Notes under the pieces: generated by a model
Told to the model about the DNA's origin: nothing
Database searches by the model: none
Seen by the model: only the letters and a program-made list of their open reading frames with translations
DNA from: Prinsepia uniflora
Lineage: Eukaryota; Streptophyta; Magnoliopsida; Rosales; Rosaceae
Length of the DNA stretch: 64,000 bases
Direction: 5' to 3'
Assembly: GCA_032719365.1 (NCBI GenBank)
Contig: CM064862.1
Location: forward strand, 6,164,001-6,228,000
Shown here: piece after piece, positions 12,006 to 24,461 of the stretch
Layout: every line of letters starts with the position of its first letter
Numbering within the stretch: the stretch's first letter is position 1
Translations under genes and position numbers: made by a program

Positions 12006-13234
12006 TCTAAGCATTTACATGCTTGTTTTATTGATGAGTTCTAATACGGGTAGCAATTGAAAATGAATTTGTAAGTTGGGCTCTTCCCCAAGTCCAGCCT
12101 GCTTTCTCAATTTTTTTTTCCCAACGTACTCTATAATTTGCTGAATAAGACCTTTCTAAAAGTCAAATTGAGTCCGATCCAAGTGGGCTTAGTAGGCTCG
12201 GCTCGTGAAGCCCGATAAAAATCCGACACAAATCCGGCATGACAAATGATATGAGCTTTCATATTTATGACCAAACTCACGTGGCTCGACTCTATATTTT
12301 TAAAATTATGAAATAGGCCCAGTCTAGTTCGATCTAAGCCAAAAAAATTTGGACCGAGCTTGCCTGATCCGACCCAATGATGATGGCTACCACAAATCAC
12401 TTAGAATAGAAAAATGCATCAAATTATGGTTCCAAAGAATCGACCATTGTATGATTTGGGCTGAGAATTATACTAATTGCAAAGAAAACCTTGATACAAC
12501 TGTCAATCTGGGTTAGGCAAATAAAAAAAGACAAAAATCTCCGTATAAATTGTGGAACTCAAAATCACCCGAAAATTGTGGAGTTGCCATGTGGCACATA
12601 ATTCTCATAATGTCCAATATGCCCTTGATAATGACATTAACGGCTCACAAATACCTGTACATTAAATAATGCATTTTCAGCTAAATATGTTATTTAATCG
12701 GGTTAAAGCCTCAATAATATTAATTTCATTATTCTTGATAATGAACAATTAATATTAATATTAAATTGCTTTAATTATCATCATAGTGAGAAACTATTAT
12801 AATTATTAAATAATATATTTTATTAATAATATATTATTTATTAATTACAAATTCAACCGATCAATTAGAACACTTTGAGACTCATAAGGCTTCTCTATAA
12901 ATAGCGGAGCTCATTTCATTTACAGGGTAAGTCGATTCTTCGTTTCGAAATATTTATTTTTCCTCTCTCAAAGCTAACTTAAGCATAAGAGCCTTATTGG
13001 TTTAACAACCCTCATGGATTCAACCTTAACCCCGTTTGTCAATTGTTTGTTGTTTGTAGGGATTGTGAAGAATTTTCACCGCGAGTACGATTTCTGCTTC
13101 AACAACTGATGCTTTCATTGATAGCTGATTAAAAAATACTCAAGGGGGGCTCTCACGATTGTTCATCGTTCTTCAACATAGTTCATCGTTCTTTAGACCT
13201 TGTTCATCGTACCTCGTTCGTCATTCATCGACTA

Positions 13235-15721
13235 TGTGACGACCCGAAAATTCGAAAAAAGGAAAAATTGAAAAAATTGACGGAAATGATGATTTTGCCC
13301 CTGGATATAAGGGCCGAAAGTTGACTTTTTGATCGGGACCTTGTTTGGACTTTCCGGAAGTACCGTTGGATAGGTCTCGGGACGCTGAATCCGTAGACAG
13401 GCGGCATGCGTCAATCGGAGTCCGAATGAAAAAGTTACGGATTGTGAAATGCTAGGGACATTTTGGTCATTTGTGTATACAATGGTAAAATGGTAATTTT
13501 AATGGCCAGGGTGATTAATCAGCTAATGTGGATGAGGATTAGTCACTTAGTGACACTTGTCACCAAAATTGAAGGCTTAGTGGCTTGTTTGAATGCCTAA
13601 CAAGGACAAACAAACCGCCCATCTTCTGTTTAAATTCTTCAATTAGATTGATCAAGTGTGAAAACCAGAAACACAGGGAGATTAGGAGGGAAATTGTGAG
13701 TAAAAAACGAAAGGGAAACAGGAGAGAAAACAGAAAGGAAACTGTAAACCCGAGAGGAAAACCCGAAGTTGAGCTTGGAAAAATTGAGATTCAATTTTCA
13801 AGTTTGAGCTGAACCTAGGCCGAATTAAGGTTAGAATCAGTCTTCTGGGACGATTTCGAGTCGAACCACATCAAAAAGGAAGGTAATTGACGAAGAAATC
13901 ATCAAGAACAGACCCTGCGAAATTCTTAGAAAACTTGAATTCAATTTGTGTAATTGAAGGTGTGGAATTTCCAATTTGATGTTGGATTTATGTTTCTGTT
14001 AATCTAATGATGTTTTCTGGTTAATTGGAAAAGACAATTAGGGTCGAATTGGAGGAATTCGGAAATCGAATTCAATGGGATAGACTTGGCGAATTATGAG
14101 TTTTAGTGTGAATCGTGTTAATTAACTTATACAGAACTTTAATTCAGATATATTAGAAGTGATTCAATGAAAGAATTGGAAGAAACAAGCTCGATCGAAA
14201 GGAATCTAACTGGGTCGTGTCCCGGGTCGAAAGATCCATTTGTAGGGCAGTCGGGTAAGGACGATGCACTGTAGCATCACTGTGCACGGCGCGTGGGTTT
14301 CACGCGTAGCCACTCACGGCGATGCGTGGGTCCGATTCCCGAGGTGAGTTCAACATGACTTTTGTTCTATGCAATGTAACGAACATTTTGGGGTTGGTTT
14401 CGAGTCAATCAGACACCGTTTCGATATTGTTTCGAGGGTCCGAAGGTTTATGTTACGTATTTAATTAATATTTTTGGAAAATTATGGGGAATTGATATGA
14501 TGTTAATTGAGGCCTTAGTGACCTTGAGTAATGATTTTGGGCAGGATTCGAGATTCCTGGAAAATACCGAAAATTACGGAAACGCGTGCAGCTCGGAAAG
14601 CGAGCGGTTTGAACGGTATGTGAGTGGACGTATGTTTTATAAATTGACATGCATGCATAGTTAAATGTTTTACATGATTTATGTCATGATTTGAATTGCA
14701 ATGATTTGGTATGATTATTTACTGAATTTAATGATTATTTTAATCGGTGTTTCGGGCACGTTTTTCGAGAAACTGTGAAATTATTATTTTGGGCGAAAGC
14801 CCGGGATTTGAGATTGATTTTGAGTCGGAAAGTTGATTTGGTGAATTTATAATGCTTTTCAGGATAATTTATGGATTTATGTGGAAAGGGCAACTTCGGT
14901 TGCGATTGTACGGATTTGCATGACTTGATGATTTTGGGCTAGGTCCGGGATGTTAAAAGGATGTTTTGACTAGTATTGTGAGTTAATGAATGATAAAATG
15001 ATGGAGTTGAATGATTTTCAGATATGATTTTACTGATTTACGTGCATTGATAAATGGTTTTAACATGGTTTTAATGATGATTTTGATTGTGCATTGATAT
15101 TTGATGCCCCCAGATGTGTAATTCCTGGATAGACTTCAGATGTGTAATTCCCGAAGTGACTCCAGATGTGTAATTCCTGGAGAGACTCCGGATGCGTAAT
15201 TCCCGGAGGGACCGGATGTGTAATTCCCGGTGAGGCTGGATGTGTAATTCCCAGCAGGATGACGACTCTGGATGTGTAATTCCCAGAGGACCCTCGAATG
15301 TGTAATTCCCGAGTTATATGCTTTATTATGTGATAAAATAGTTTTATGAAATGATTTAAATGGCACTTGGGCTTGAGAGCCGGGATTTGATGTTGATTTG
15401 GCTAGAAAGCCGGTGATGCTTTTCATATGTTGATTCTATGCATGCATGGTTTGATAAACTGGAGGGTAAATGATGTGTTTTGATAAATGTGTTGTAAATG
15501 ATATTATTTTTGTCCACTCACACCTTTCCTGTTTTGATGACCCTCCAGGCCGTGGCACGAGACATGGGGCAAATCGAGAGGCGGGGGCATGATCAGAAAT
15601 CGATCCAGTCATCCCTTGTCTGACAGGTGCTGAGAGGTAAATTCTAGGGCTTCGGTTGACTTGTCAGACGGGAGCAGGACCAGGCACGATTATCAAAGTC
15701 CAATTATGACAGGTCCTGTCA
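13235..15721 (+). mobile_element. Ty3/gypsy solo LTR, copy D
   Basis: It runs from TGTGACGACCCG to AGGTCCTGTCA, 2487 bases, flanked by an exact GACTA duplication (13230-13234, 15722-15726). No internal region is present, so it is a solo LTR left by recombination between two LTRs. It is a diverged subfamily: in place of the GACGTC-type hairpins it has an eight-unit hairpin array at 15110-15318. The GCGCGTG/CACGCGT hairpin is at 14289-14307. Confidence 0.92.
15110..15318 (+). repeat. Eight-unit hairpin array with covarying stems
   Basis: Each unit has the constant core ATGTGTAATTC (once ATGCGTAATTC) between arms that pair: CCAG/CTGG, ACTTC/GAAGT, CTCCAG/CTGGAG, CTCCGG/CCGGAG, ACCGG/CCGGT, GCTGG/CCAGC, CTCTGG/CCAGAG and CTCG/CGAG. 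The arms differ between units yet always match within a unit. Spacing between units is irregular. Confidence 0.85.
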
Positions 15722-16408
15722 GACTATGTTTGAAGTTCTTGAACATTTTTGATCGTTCTTCAGCTATGTTCATCATTCATTATACCTCATTCGTTCGAAG
15801 TTCTTGAACATTGTTCATCAATCATGTTCATCGTTCATTATACTTTGTTCATCATTCATCGATTATGTTCGAAGTTCTTGAACGTTGTTCATCATTCATC
15901 GGAACTTTTCGTTCAATTCCCGTGATTCATCATGGTTAGAGCGTGACGATCCATTCGATCATTTGAAGGGAGCATTTAAGCCTTTGTAGCTCGGAATGGG
16001 AGCGGAGCATGCACTGTGTCCCCAGAAGAGCATATAAGCCTTGGCTCCTGCGAAGTATCCAAAGCCTTCGTCCCTGCGAAGCACCAAAGTCTTCGCTCCC
16101 GAGAAGCATCCAAAGTCTTCGCTCATGTGAAACATACAAACCTTTGTCGCTTCATCGCTTAACGGAAATAATGAAATAATGGGTTAGTTTCTCGTAGAAG
16201 AGAAGGGGTGAAACTAGAAACAATTATAAGAAGGGTAGAATTGGAAATAAAATCTAATTTAATTAACTTAGGGGTGTTTTAATAAAAGTTTCGTAAACAA
16301 AGGATTTAAAAGTTTTAATATTAATGATTAAAAGTTATTAAATAAAAAAGTGAGCTGTTAAGGAGCTCCTAATAATTTTGGCTTAATTATTTTATTTTTG
16401 TGTAAGGG

Positions 16409-16500
16409 TATTTTAATAATCAATTGAGTTTTTATTCTGATTCATACAAACTAATAAATAATAACATTGGATTTCAATTTCATTAATGTCTTAATTTCAT
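16409..16500. other. Short AT-rich spacer
   Basis: I see nothing functional between the end of repeat R2 and the inverted repeat at 16501. Confidence 0.4.
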
Positions 16501-17643
16501 ATGGTTAGTAAACAACTTAACGTGAATACTTACCTACTTATCCGATTGCCTACTTTTCCAATTTTCTACTTCTCCGAATACCTATTTATCCAATTACCAA
16601 TTTTCTCATTTATAGCAAGTAAACGTGTCCTTAGTTCCTTATTCACTCTCCCCCCAATATGGAATCGCATGAAAAATCATGTACAAATTGATGTATATTA
16701 GTGAACCAAACTTAAATTATCTCATATTTGACCATTACTATTTTTTTCTTATAACAAAATTCAAGTGAGCTGAATTTCAATTATATCGTATCTGTCATTT
16801 ACTGTATCTTCTTATAATGAAATTCAATTATCATATATTGTGCCTTTTTTGTTGTTGTTCTTGCTGTTCGTAATGAGGTTCAGCTACAAGATACTGATGT
16901 CAGTGGCAGTTCTAAATATCAAGTATCCTTTTAGTTGAAGGAAGATTGAGAAGATTAGGAGCAACAAGCAAGGCACAGATGTTACTTTCTTTTTTGGCCA
17001 TAATGTCTGTTTCTTTCCTGATCATAGCAAACATTCTGAAGGAATTTGGTCGTGAGCAATCCTTTACTCCTCTTTTATACCACATGTGTGGTGGTAGCAT
17101 GGGACGCAATCTGCGATGTATTCAAGATTTTACGTTTTGTGAAAAATCATTTGGAGATGGTGATCATAAGTCTGCTAGCTACTATGGTAGCTTGAGTATC
17201 ACCATTTTGTAAACCATGGTCATGGAATGATGAGGAATGGGTTGATGAAACATGATGACATTTGATAATCGGTAGACATTATCAGATGAGGTATACATTC
17301 AGGGATGTCATCGTGGCATCGTACTTCATGTTAAATTTCGTATTGTTTATGTTCATTGAACTCTAGGTAGGATATCTCATCTATGTCGTTTGTATGCTTT
17401 ATTGGGACTTTGTTGTAGCATATACCTCATTGATACCTAATGTTCAAAATACGTGATAATTGATATTTTGCTTATGACATTCATGGCTTAAAAAATTTGT
17501 ATTGCTACAAAGAATTAATTGGTTGATTTGATTCGGAGTGTTATCTTGTTTATGACAATTTAAGGCATAATTACTTATTAGGAATGAGAGAAGTGGGTAA
17601 TGGTGAACTAAGTAATTATTCTCATTAAAATGTTTACTAACCA
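16501..17643. mobile_element. Possible non-autonomous DNA transposon with 13-bp terminal inverted repeats
   Basis: ATGGTTAGTAAAC at 16501-16513 is mirrored exactly by GTTTACTAACCAT at 17631-17643. Similarity of the two ends continues weakly inward. The ~1.1 kb between is AT-rich and has only short unrecognised reading frames (for example 16946-17212). The right end is followed by a duplicate of about 45 bases ending near 17697. No target duplication was settled, so the superfamily is unknown. Confidence 0.35.
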
Positions 17644-17699
17644 TATAAAATTAGGAAGATTCCCATTAAAATATTTACTAATCATATAAAATTAGGACG

Positions 17700-18430
17700 G
17701 GTTGATTTTCATCGCCGTTTACTAATTTCTAAAAATATGAATAAAAATTAAGTTGATTACTAAATTGTCAATGCACAAAATAAAAAATAATATTTTTATG
17801 GATACGTGCTCTACCATAACAAAAGCTGTTAAAGACCACCATAATGTGGATACTAGCCTCCTTCAACACTAGACTTTTATTATAGATTGAATTACTGATT
17901 TTTATTATTAAATATTTTTTTTGGACAAATATTATCAATGACACTAAGTAAGAAAACAAGATTCTGGATTAAAAAAATTATTTAGCCATTAATAACAATG
18001 ACATTTTGGAGTCAATATTTATCAAAGCACTTTGTACTACTAAAAAAAAAAATTATATTGAGAAAGATATATGAAATTAGTCGCCTAATACTATAGTTTA
18101 ATGATATTATTTTTCACTTATATGTGAAAGATTTCGAATTTGAATATCGTCGAGTAATATCGATACTCAATATTTATATACTGTAATCACATTCCCCCAA
18201 TATCCTTTTATCAGAAAAATAAAATAATGAAAAATAATCTAATAATCACATTCCCCCAATATCATAATGTTGCTTTTTTGCTGTTTGGTTTTCAAACTTT
18301 TCTAATTGGATTTGGATTTGAACCGGTAGGCCCAGCCCAAGTATCTAGAAGTACCCAACACAGAACCCTCTAGAACAAGGATCACACATCCAATCATCCT
18401 AGGGCTCGGACTCCGATCATATATCACCAA
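17700..18430. other. AT-rich intergenic region upstream of the U2AF35 gene
   Basis: No gene is seen. CATTCCCCCAATATC occurs twice (about 18191 and 18251). The last ~100 bases probably hold the U2AF35 promoter and leader; a possible TATA-like CTTATAAAC lies near 18439. Confidence 0.5.
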
Positions 18431-18540
18431 ACCCACGCCTTATAAACTCAAATTGAAGCTGCTTCCCTTCCTATTGATACAGATCGATTCAGAGAGACAA
18501 CGGAATCGAAGATCCTTCATTGAGAGAGAAACCGACAGAC

Positions 18541-20294
18541 ATGGCCGAGCATTTGGCTTCAATTTTTGGGACGGAGAAGGACAGAGTCAACTGCCCTTTC
18601 TACTTCAAAATCGGGGCTTGCAGGCATGGAGATCGCTGCTCCAGGCTGCACACCAAGCCCAGTGTCAGCCCCACCATCTTGCTCTCCAACATGTACCAGA
18701 GGCCCGATATGATCACCCCCGGCGTCGACGCTCAGGGCCAGCCCATCGATCCCCGTCAGATGCAGAGGCACTTCGAGGTCTTCTAATTTTTCTTTTTTTC
18801 TTATTTATATTGAAAATTGAAAGCCTTTTGCTCATTTTTCTTTAATTTAATGTTCCTTTATGTGATAAAGTAATGTAACCCATAATTTAACAAAAAACTG
18901 GTTTGCATCTTTGCGCTAATTTTATTTATTTAATTAATTGTTTGATATTTCTATGAATTAGAGGATTTGTTTATGCATGCGAGACTATCTCCTTATGAAT
19001 TTCAGAATTCACTGTGTACATTATTTTTATATTGTTCCACGAAATTTTTAAGAACTAAAATAGAAGATTCCATCTTTTGCTAGCAGTTTTAGTCGGAGAA
19101 GAGGGAAATTAGTTGTTGAATAAAAAGGAAGATGCAACTTTAAATAAAGAATCGATTAGAGGGTCTTGAAATACGAATTTAGAGCAATGGGATTTTTTGT
19201 ATTATCTTTTTCCATCTCGAATCCTAAATGCTTATATAAAAGCTGTGCAATCCATTTGTATGCTTTGTATTCGTATAAGTTTAAGTTTGTAAGCTTACAT
19301 GCTTCTCATTGTTTGTATGTGGAAATTGCAGGAATTTTATGAGGATCTATTTCAGGAGCTTAGTAAGTACGGGGAAATTGAAAGTCTGAATGTTTGCGAC
19401 AACCTAGCTGACCACATGGTATGTTTTAACATTGAGTTTAACCCTTTAATTATGCATAATTTTTTATTTTATGTTAATGTGAATCTATCTACTTGCGCAG
19501 GTGGGCAATGTGTATGTTCAGTTTCGGGAAGAAGAGCATGCAGCAAATGCAATTCAGAACCTGAGTGGAAGATTTTATGCTGGTCTGTTTTTATTCTCCA
19601 TCTTTTAGTTTAAACTTTTGGTGTCAAGGTTTCTACTAGTTATGGTTTATACTGTTCTTTAGATCTACAATATTTAAAAATGTTGATTATTCAACCTTGG
19701 TAAATCACTTGCAGGACGTCCTATCATTGTTGACTATTCACCAGTGACAGATTTTCGTGAAGCTACATGCAGGCAATATGAGGAGAATACATGCAACCGT
19801 GGTGGATACTGCAATTTTATGCACCTAAAGAGGATTAGCAGGTAACCTTTGCTTAATGCATTTTTCTTTCTGCTGAATGCACTGGTAAATAAATTTCACT
19901 TACTCTTTCTCACAACCTCAGGGAGTTGAGGCGTGAGCTATTTGGTAGCTACCGGAGAAGACATAGCCACAGTCGAAGCAGGAGTCGTAGCCCTTACAGG
20001 CATCGTAGCTACGAAGAGCGCCCTCATGGGGGCCGTGGTCATAGCAGAAGGTTTGATGATGAGGATCGCTATCCTGAAAGCTGGAGCCGAAGAAACAGGA
20101 CTATTAGCCCTGGTCGAAAGAGACGACACAGTAGAAGCAGAAGCGGAAGTCCTGCAAGGAGAAGAAACCGGAGTCCAGTTAGAGAAGGCAGTGAGGAGAG
20201 ACGGGCCAAAATTGAGCAGTGGAACAGGGAAAGAGAGCAAAATGAAAATGCTATTAATGGCAATGCACAAAACCAGTACAATGACCATGACTAA
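18541..20294 (+). CDS. U2AF35: Splicing factor U2AF small subunit (U2AF35), five exons
   Basis: U2AF35 pairs with U2AF65 and recognises the AG at the 3' splice site in early spliceosome assembly in the nucleus. Coding exons are 18541-18777, 19332-19418, 19501-19582, 19715-19841 and 19922-20294, all with GT-AG borders, giving about 301 residues with no frame break. The order is a CCCH zinc finger (C18, C27, C33, H37), an atypical RRM (UHM) starting in exon 2 with EFYEDLFQELSKYGEIESLN, a second CCCH finger (CRQYEENTCNRGGYCNFMH), then an Arg/Ser-rich tail. The chosen ATG gives the conserved N-terminus MAEHLASIFGTEKDRVNCPF. Length and domain order are normal for plant U2AF35. It stands alone, with no neighbour of related function. 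The identification is very secure. Confidence 0.96.
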
Positions 20295-21844
20295 TTGCAC
20301 CAATATCCGAAAGATAGGAGGAGGGTATGAGTTCTGATACTTCAATGCTTTTGTGTTGTTCTCTCTCTAGTCTATACGCAGGCACACACCCATATCCACA
20401 AGTATTATATATATGTCAAATATATAATTAATACGTGTGCTCAATCATGAAAGAAATTTATATTTCGCCAGCAAGCATTCGTTCAATAAATATAGCTTAC
20501 AGCACATTTTCCACTGTGCAGGTGGTGTGCAGGTTCACAATTGTGATATGGAATTGAAATGACTGCATTATTTGTCTCATTCATATGTGTGACTGTGTGC
20601 TTTCTGCATGATATGCCTCGATAAATGTTCCCCAAATGCCCTAGTTCTTTACTCTTAGCTTGGACCATTTGACTGAAAACGTCCTCCAGTCCTCAGTTTG
20701 TCCATTTTCCTATTTAGAATGTTTCATCTAGGCAAGCTACAAAAACCAAAATAAAAGATTAGAGGATAGGGAGAAGATATTGAGCTAGGAGAACAAGTGC
20801 AAAATTAACATTGTTTATTGCGACAATATATTTCAAATAGGGAATTCTTTGATAATAAAATACGTTAGAAAGAGGTGAATGCTATCTGTTTGTTCAATCA
20901 GGGTTTTTTTCGATCTTATTTCCCTTTGCATCTGTGTGAAATATCTTTGCTTGTTTTGCATGTCCACTACAGTCAGGTTCTATGACAACCACAAATCAAG
21001 AGTAGTGAACGATTGAATATCATGATCTGTCTTGGGTTTTGTTTTCTTCTCCCTTTGACTTAGCTACATATGTTCTTTTTGTTTCATTTTTCGGGAGTGT
21101 CATGATCTTACTTTCTTTACTAGTTTTGCAGGTTCAGGTATCCCTGCTTCTAAGGTCAGTGCCTTAATTCTTTTCATTGCAGCTTACCATGACATTTGTG
21201 TACAGGTTTTGCTGGTGCAGTGTATCAGGATTCAGGAGAATGGGATTATGCCACGTTTCAGGTTTCGATTCAGAAGTGTGTGAAAGCATCCTCCGAATCC
21301 ATCACTGAAACTACTGTTTATGTTATTATATTACTGTTGTTGGGCCATTTGCTTTTGTTAGTAGTGTAGTCATGCAGGTTGGATTTTGCAGCCAAAACTT
21401 CTTCAATTGGTCTTTTGTCATATTTGGAATGTTTGAAGCTTTTAAATTTTAAATATTGAGATGTCTGTTGAAATCCTTTATAATGTCTTCAATTGGAATG
21501 ATGATTTTAATGTTTATTGCTCGTTATTGCTCGTTATCATGTCTTTGATAGGTAGATTAATGTCCGAAGATGTATTATCTCGACATGATTACAATATCTT
21601 CACATGACATGAAGACAAGATATGTTGAGCTTGATAATTATCAACCCCGCACTCACAAACCACTTGCACTGTATATCCAAAAGGGAGAGAAGCAACGTCC
21701 CGAACTAGGAATTTCAGGTTGATACAAAAGTTGTAACCTGTAACTATATAATTTTCCTTGAGAAAAAATTACATCATGCAATAAACAATTATATGACTGC
21801 AAAATTTGACCAACTTACAAGGCTTAAAGCGAGCGTGCGCCTAT
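20295..21844. other. 3' flank of U2AF35 and intergenic spacer
   Basis: The first part is probably the U2AF35 3' untranslated region. No other coding exon was recognised. The adjacent GTPase gene converges from the right and ends at 21845. Confidence 0.5.
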
Positions 21845-24245
21845 CTATCGAAAGTTTTCTTGTATCTGCAAGTCATCCGAGTGTTCTTCAAGAGGCGGCG
21901 GCAGTCGCACACTTCTCTTGTCAGAAGAGATCCTGTCAGGCATTCTATTACTAATTAGGCTGCTCTTGCTACTGGAACTGGAAGCTTTCCTTTCGACGGA
22001 CCTCTGCATGATCCGGATTGGTATTCCTCCCAAATCAAAGTCTTCCTTCAAAGACCTTTTCAAGAACCAGATGTCTGTTTCTGAGAGCTCTTTCTTTACG
22101 CTCATAAATGCAACATAAGTGGGCGGTCGGGCCTTCACTTGGGTGAAGTACTTGACCTTGGGTTGAGCAGCCTGATCTTTCCAACAATGCCGGCTCATAA
22201 CCTGATTGAACATGGGAAATGGCAGACAGTGTTGCTTACAAATCACGACTACGATGTTGGATAGGTGAAACACAAAAGATACCAACAGCTTACCTTACGC
22301 AACCAACGGTTAAGACTAGCTGTTGACAATCTTGAACACCATTTTTCATATGTATTGATAACTTGGTGCATCACGCGTGCCAAACCCCTTCCCTCCAAGG
22401 CGGATATGAATAGAATTGGTATTCCAGTCATCTGTTTGCCACCACCGTTTTCACAGTAACTTACCACTATTGCCCAAAAGACATCATCCAAGAGAAGGAT
22501 ATGAAAAATGCTAGAGTTCTTTTATATAAATATGAGAAGCATGTGAAAAATGCATGGGTAATTAAGATGATAACGAGCATAGAGGCATTGAGCATTCTAA
22601 ACATTTAGTCTTACTTTCTAAGACAAGTAGTACAGAGACATACCTGGGGCATAATAGTCTGAATTTCGTCTGGCACAGCTTCCATGACCTTGTCATATAA
22701 TTGCTTCCCTCTTAATAGATCCATCTTGTTCACAACGACAACCAAGCCACGACCTTCTTCAATTGCTTGTCTAGCTATAACTACTTCATCGTGCTTCAGA
22801 CTTCTTCTAGAGTTTGCAATCTGGTCATGACGGATAATGTTCCAAGAAAGGAATCCATTAAAAATAGTGAAGAAAACAAGATATCGCTTTCATGGTATAA
22901 CATTTAAAGCGCATATACCATTACTAGAATATGCTTCGTTTTTTTAAACAGGTGTGACACACACTACTGTAATAGGGATGAAAAGCTCTTGGGTGAATTC
23001 TATAGTACTTGCACTCGCCAGAACAAATAACTTCATCATTTGCCATACATGCTCCATCCAGTAATGCATTAATCATTTTCATCACATTGGGCAAAACAAT
23101 AGTATCAAACCTAAAATGGCAAAACCTCATCGAAATATTACCTAAGAGGCAAAGCAATTCATGAAACAGAAAAAGAAAGGAAGTAGACCACACACACCCT
23201 ACAGTTGTGTTACAAAATGATCAATACCTTTATTGAGCAAAACAAGTTAGTTCTTGATACAAAAAGTAACATTTGCATCACGCCATAAATGACAATAAAA
23301 AATCCTTCTGTTAGAACAAGTTTCATTTAATGGGAATCTTTTACATAAAATATAATCATTCAAAACATACCGCAAGATATATAATTAACACAACTGTACA
23401 CACTTGAGACCCTTTTTTCCTCCATGTTAGTTATGCTTCAAGAACTTTCAAAATTTCATAAAAAACACATGTTGTGTGACACACCTCTTCTGCATCGAGG
23501 ACTAGAGCAATTACAGGAGCTCTCATTAAACTCTTCCTTGTCTGCACAATGCTCAATGATGATGGTCCTTTCTCCAGTTTTCCTCTCTGCAACCAACCTG
23601 CCGTGTCGACCTGAATAGGACCCCGACAATAGAATCAATTAAATCAATTAAACCAACCAATGTACATGAAATTTAAGAAGTTGAAAACTTTATCAAGCAT
23701 CTTATAATTGGCTGTACTGGGACATCAAATAGTAGCCATATAGATATGCGCTAAAGTTTCCCATTTGGTAATGAATATACATCATATATGACAAGAAGGA
23801 GGATACAAAACTTGCACGCAAGATAGAGATCAAAAGCAAGGACTAGTGATGGCTATGATCAGCTGCACTCTAATCCAGCCCAAAATTGAAGAATCCCATG
23901 GCCTTTACCTTGCAAAGTATTTGTTCTCATCCATTGAAAGCTACGTGATTTACTTAGAACCTGGAAATGCTCGAAAGAAGAATCTATGAAATTTTCTCAT
24001 CTCCAAAGCACTTATCGATTTCTTTATCCACCAAAAAAAGAGAGAGAAAAAGAGAGTTGAAATCTAATTATGTCATCTAAGCTCTACATTAGAGATGTGT
24101 TCCTCCAAATCTCAGTCAAGAAAACTATAATAACAAAATGCAATGACTAACCCCCTTCCAACTTCCAACTCCCAAAAAAATAAAATTCCTACATTTGTGA
24201 AGGAATCTAAAAACATACCGTTTTGATCATTGGAAAGGTGGAAGA

Positions 24246-24461
24246 TATAAGGTATGGAATTTTCTGTTTATTCAATTAAATTCACAAAGTGTACAGAGTA
24301 GCAGATTTATACAGGAAATAGAGAGAGTCCTAAATGGGTATGAACTACGAGAGTCCTAACTAGGCAATATACATCCTAGGTAAGTTTATATACTAAGGAA
24401 GAACAGATATTAAGGAGGAGATTGATCTGCAATCTCCTCCGTTAGCTGGGATTCCTTAACA
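24246..24461 (-). repeat. 3' LTR of the intronic Copia element
   Basis: On the minus strand it starts TGTTAAGGAATCC and ends CATACCTTATA. It pairs with 28413-28626. Confidence 0.9.

Larger units (their letters stand above)
12006..16408 (+). repeat. Direct repeat R2, interrupted by solo LTR D
   Basis: It matches R1 closely from 12006 to 13234 and again from 15727 to 16408, including the TATA box (12895-12904) and the TTCATCGTTC units. The net length without the insertion is about 1.9 kb. The break lies in CATCGACTATG; the GACTA there was duplicated by the insertion. Confidence 0.6.

Noticed and set aside
15110..15318. CRISPR-like array
   Set aside because: The units are regular at first sight, but spacing is short and uneven, the variable parts are the hairpin arms themselves, and the setting is a plant LTR.
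16946..17212. 88-residue plus frame and its antisense partner
   Set aside because: Hydrophobic start but no family recognised, no splice support, and it lies in a suspected transposon.
18453..18845. 130-residue plus-strand frame over U2AF35 exon 1
   Set aside because: It is out of frame with the conserved zinc finger.
19938..20345. Minus-strand and alternative plus-frame reading frames over the last U2AF35 exon
   Set aside because: They are by-products of the Arg/Ser-rich codon pattern; the U2AF35 frame is clear.
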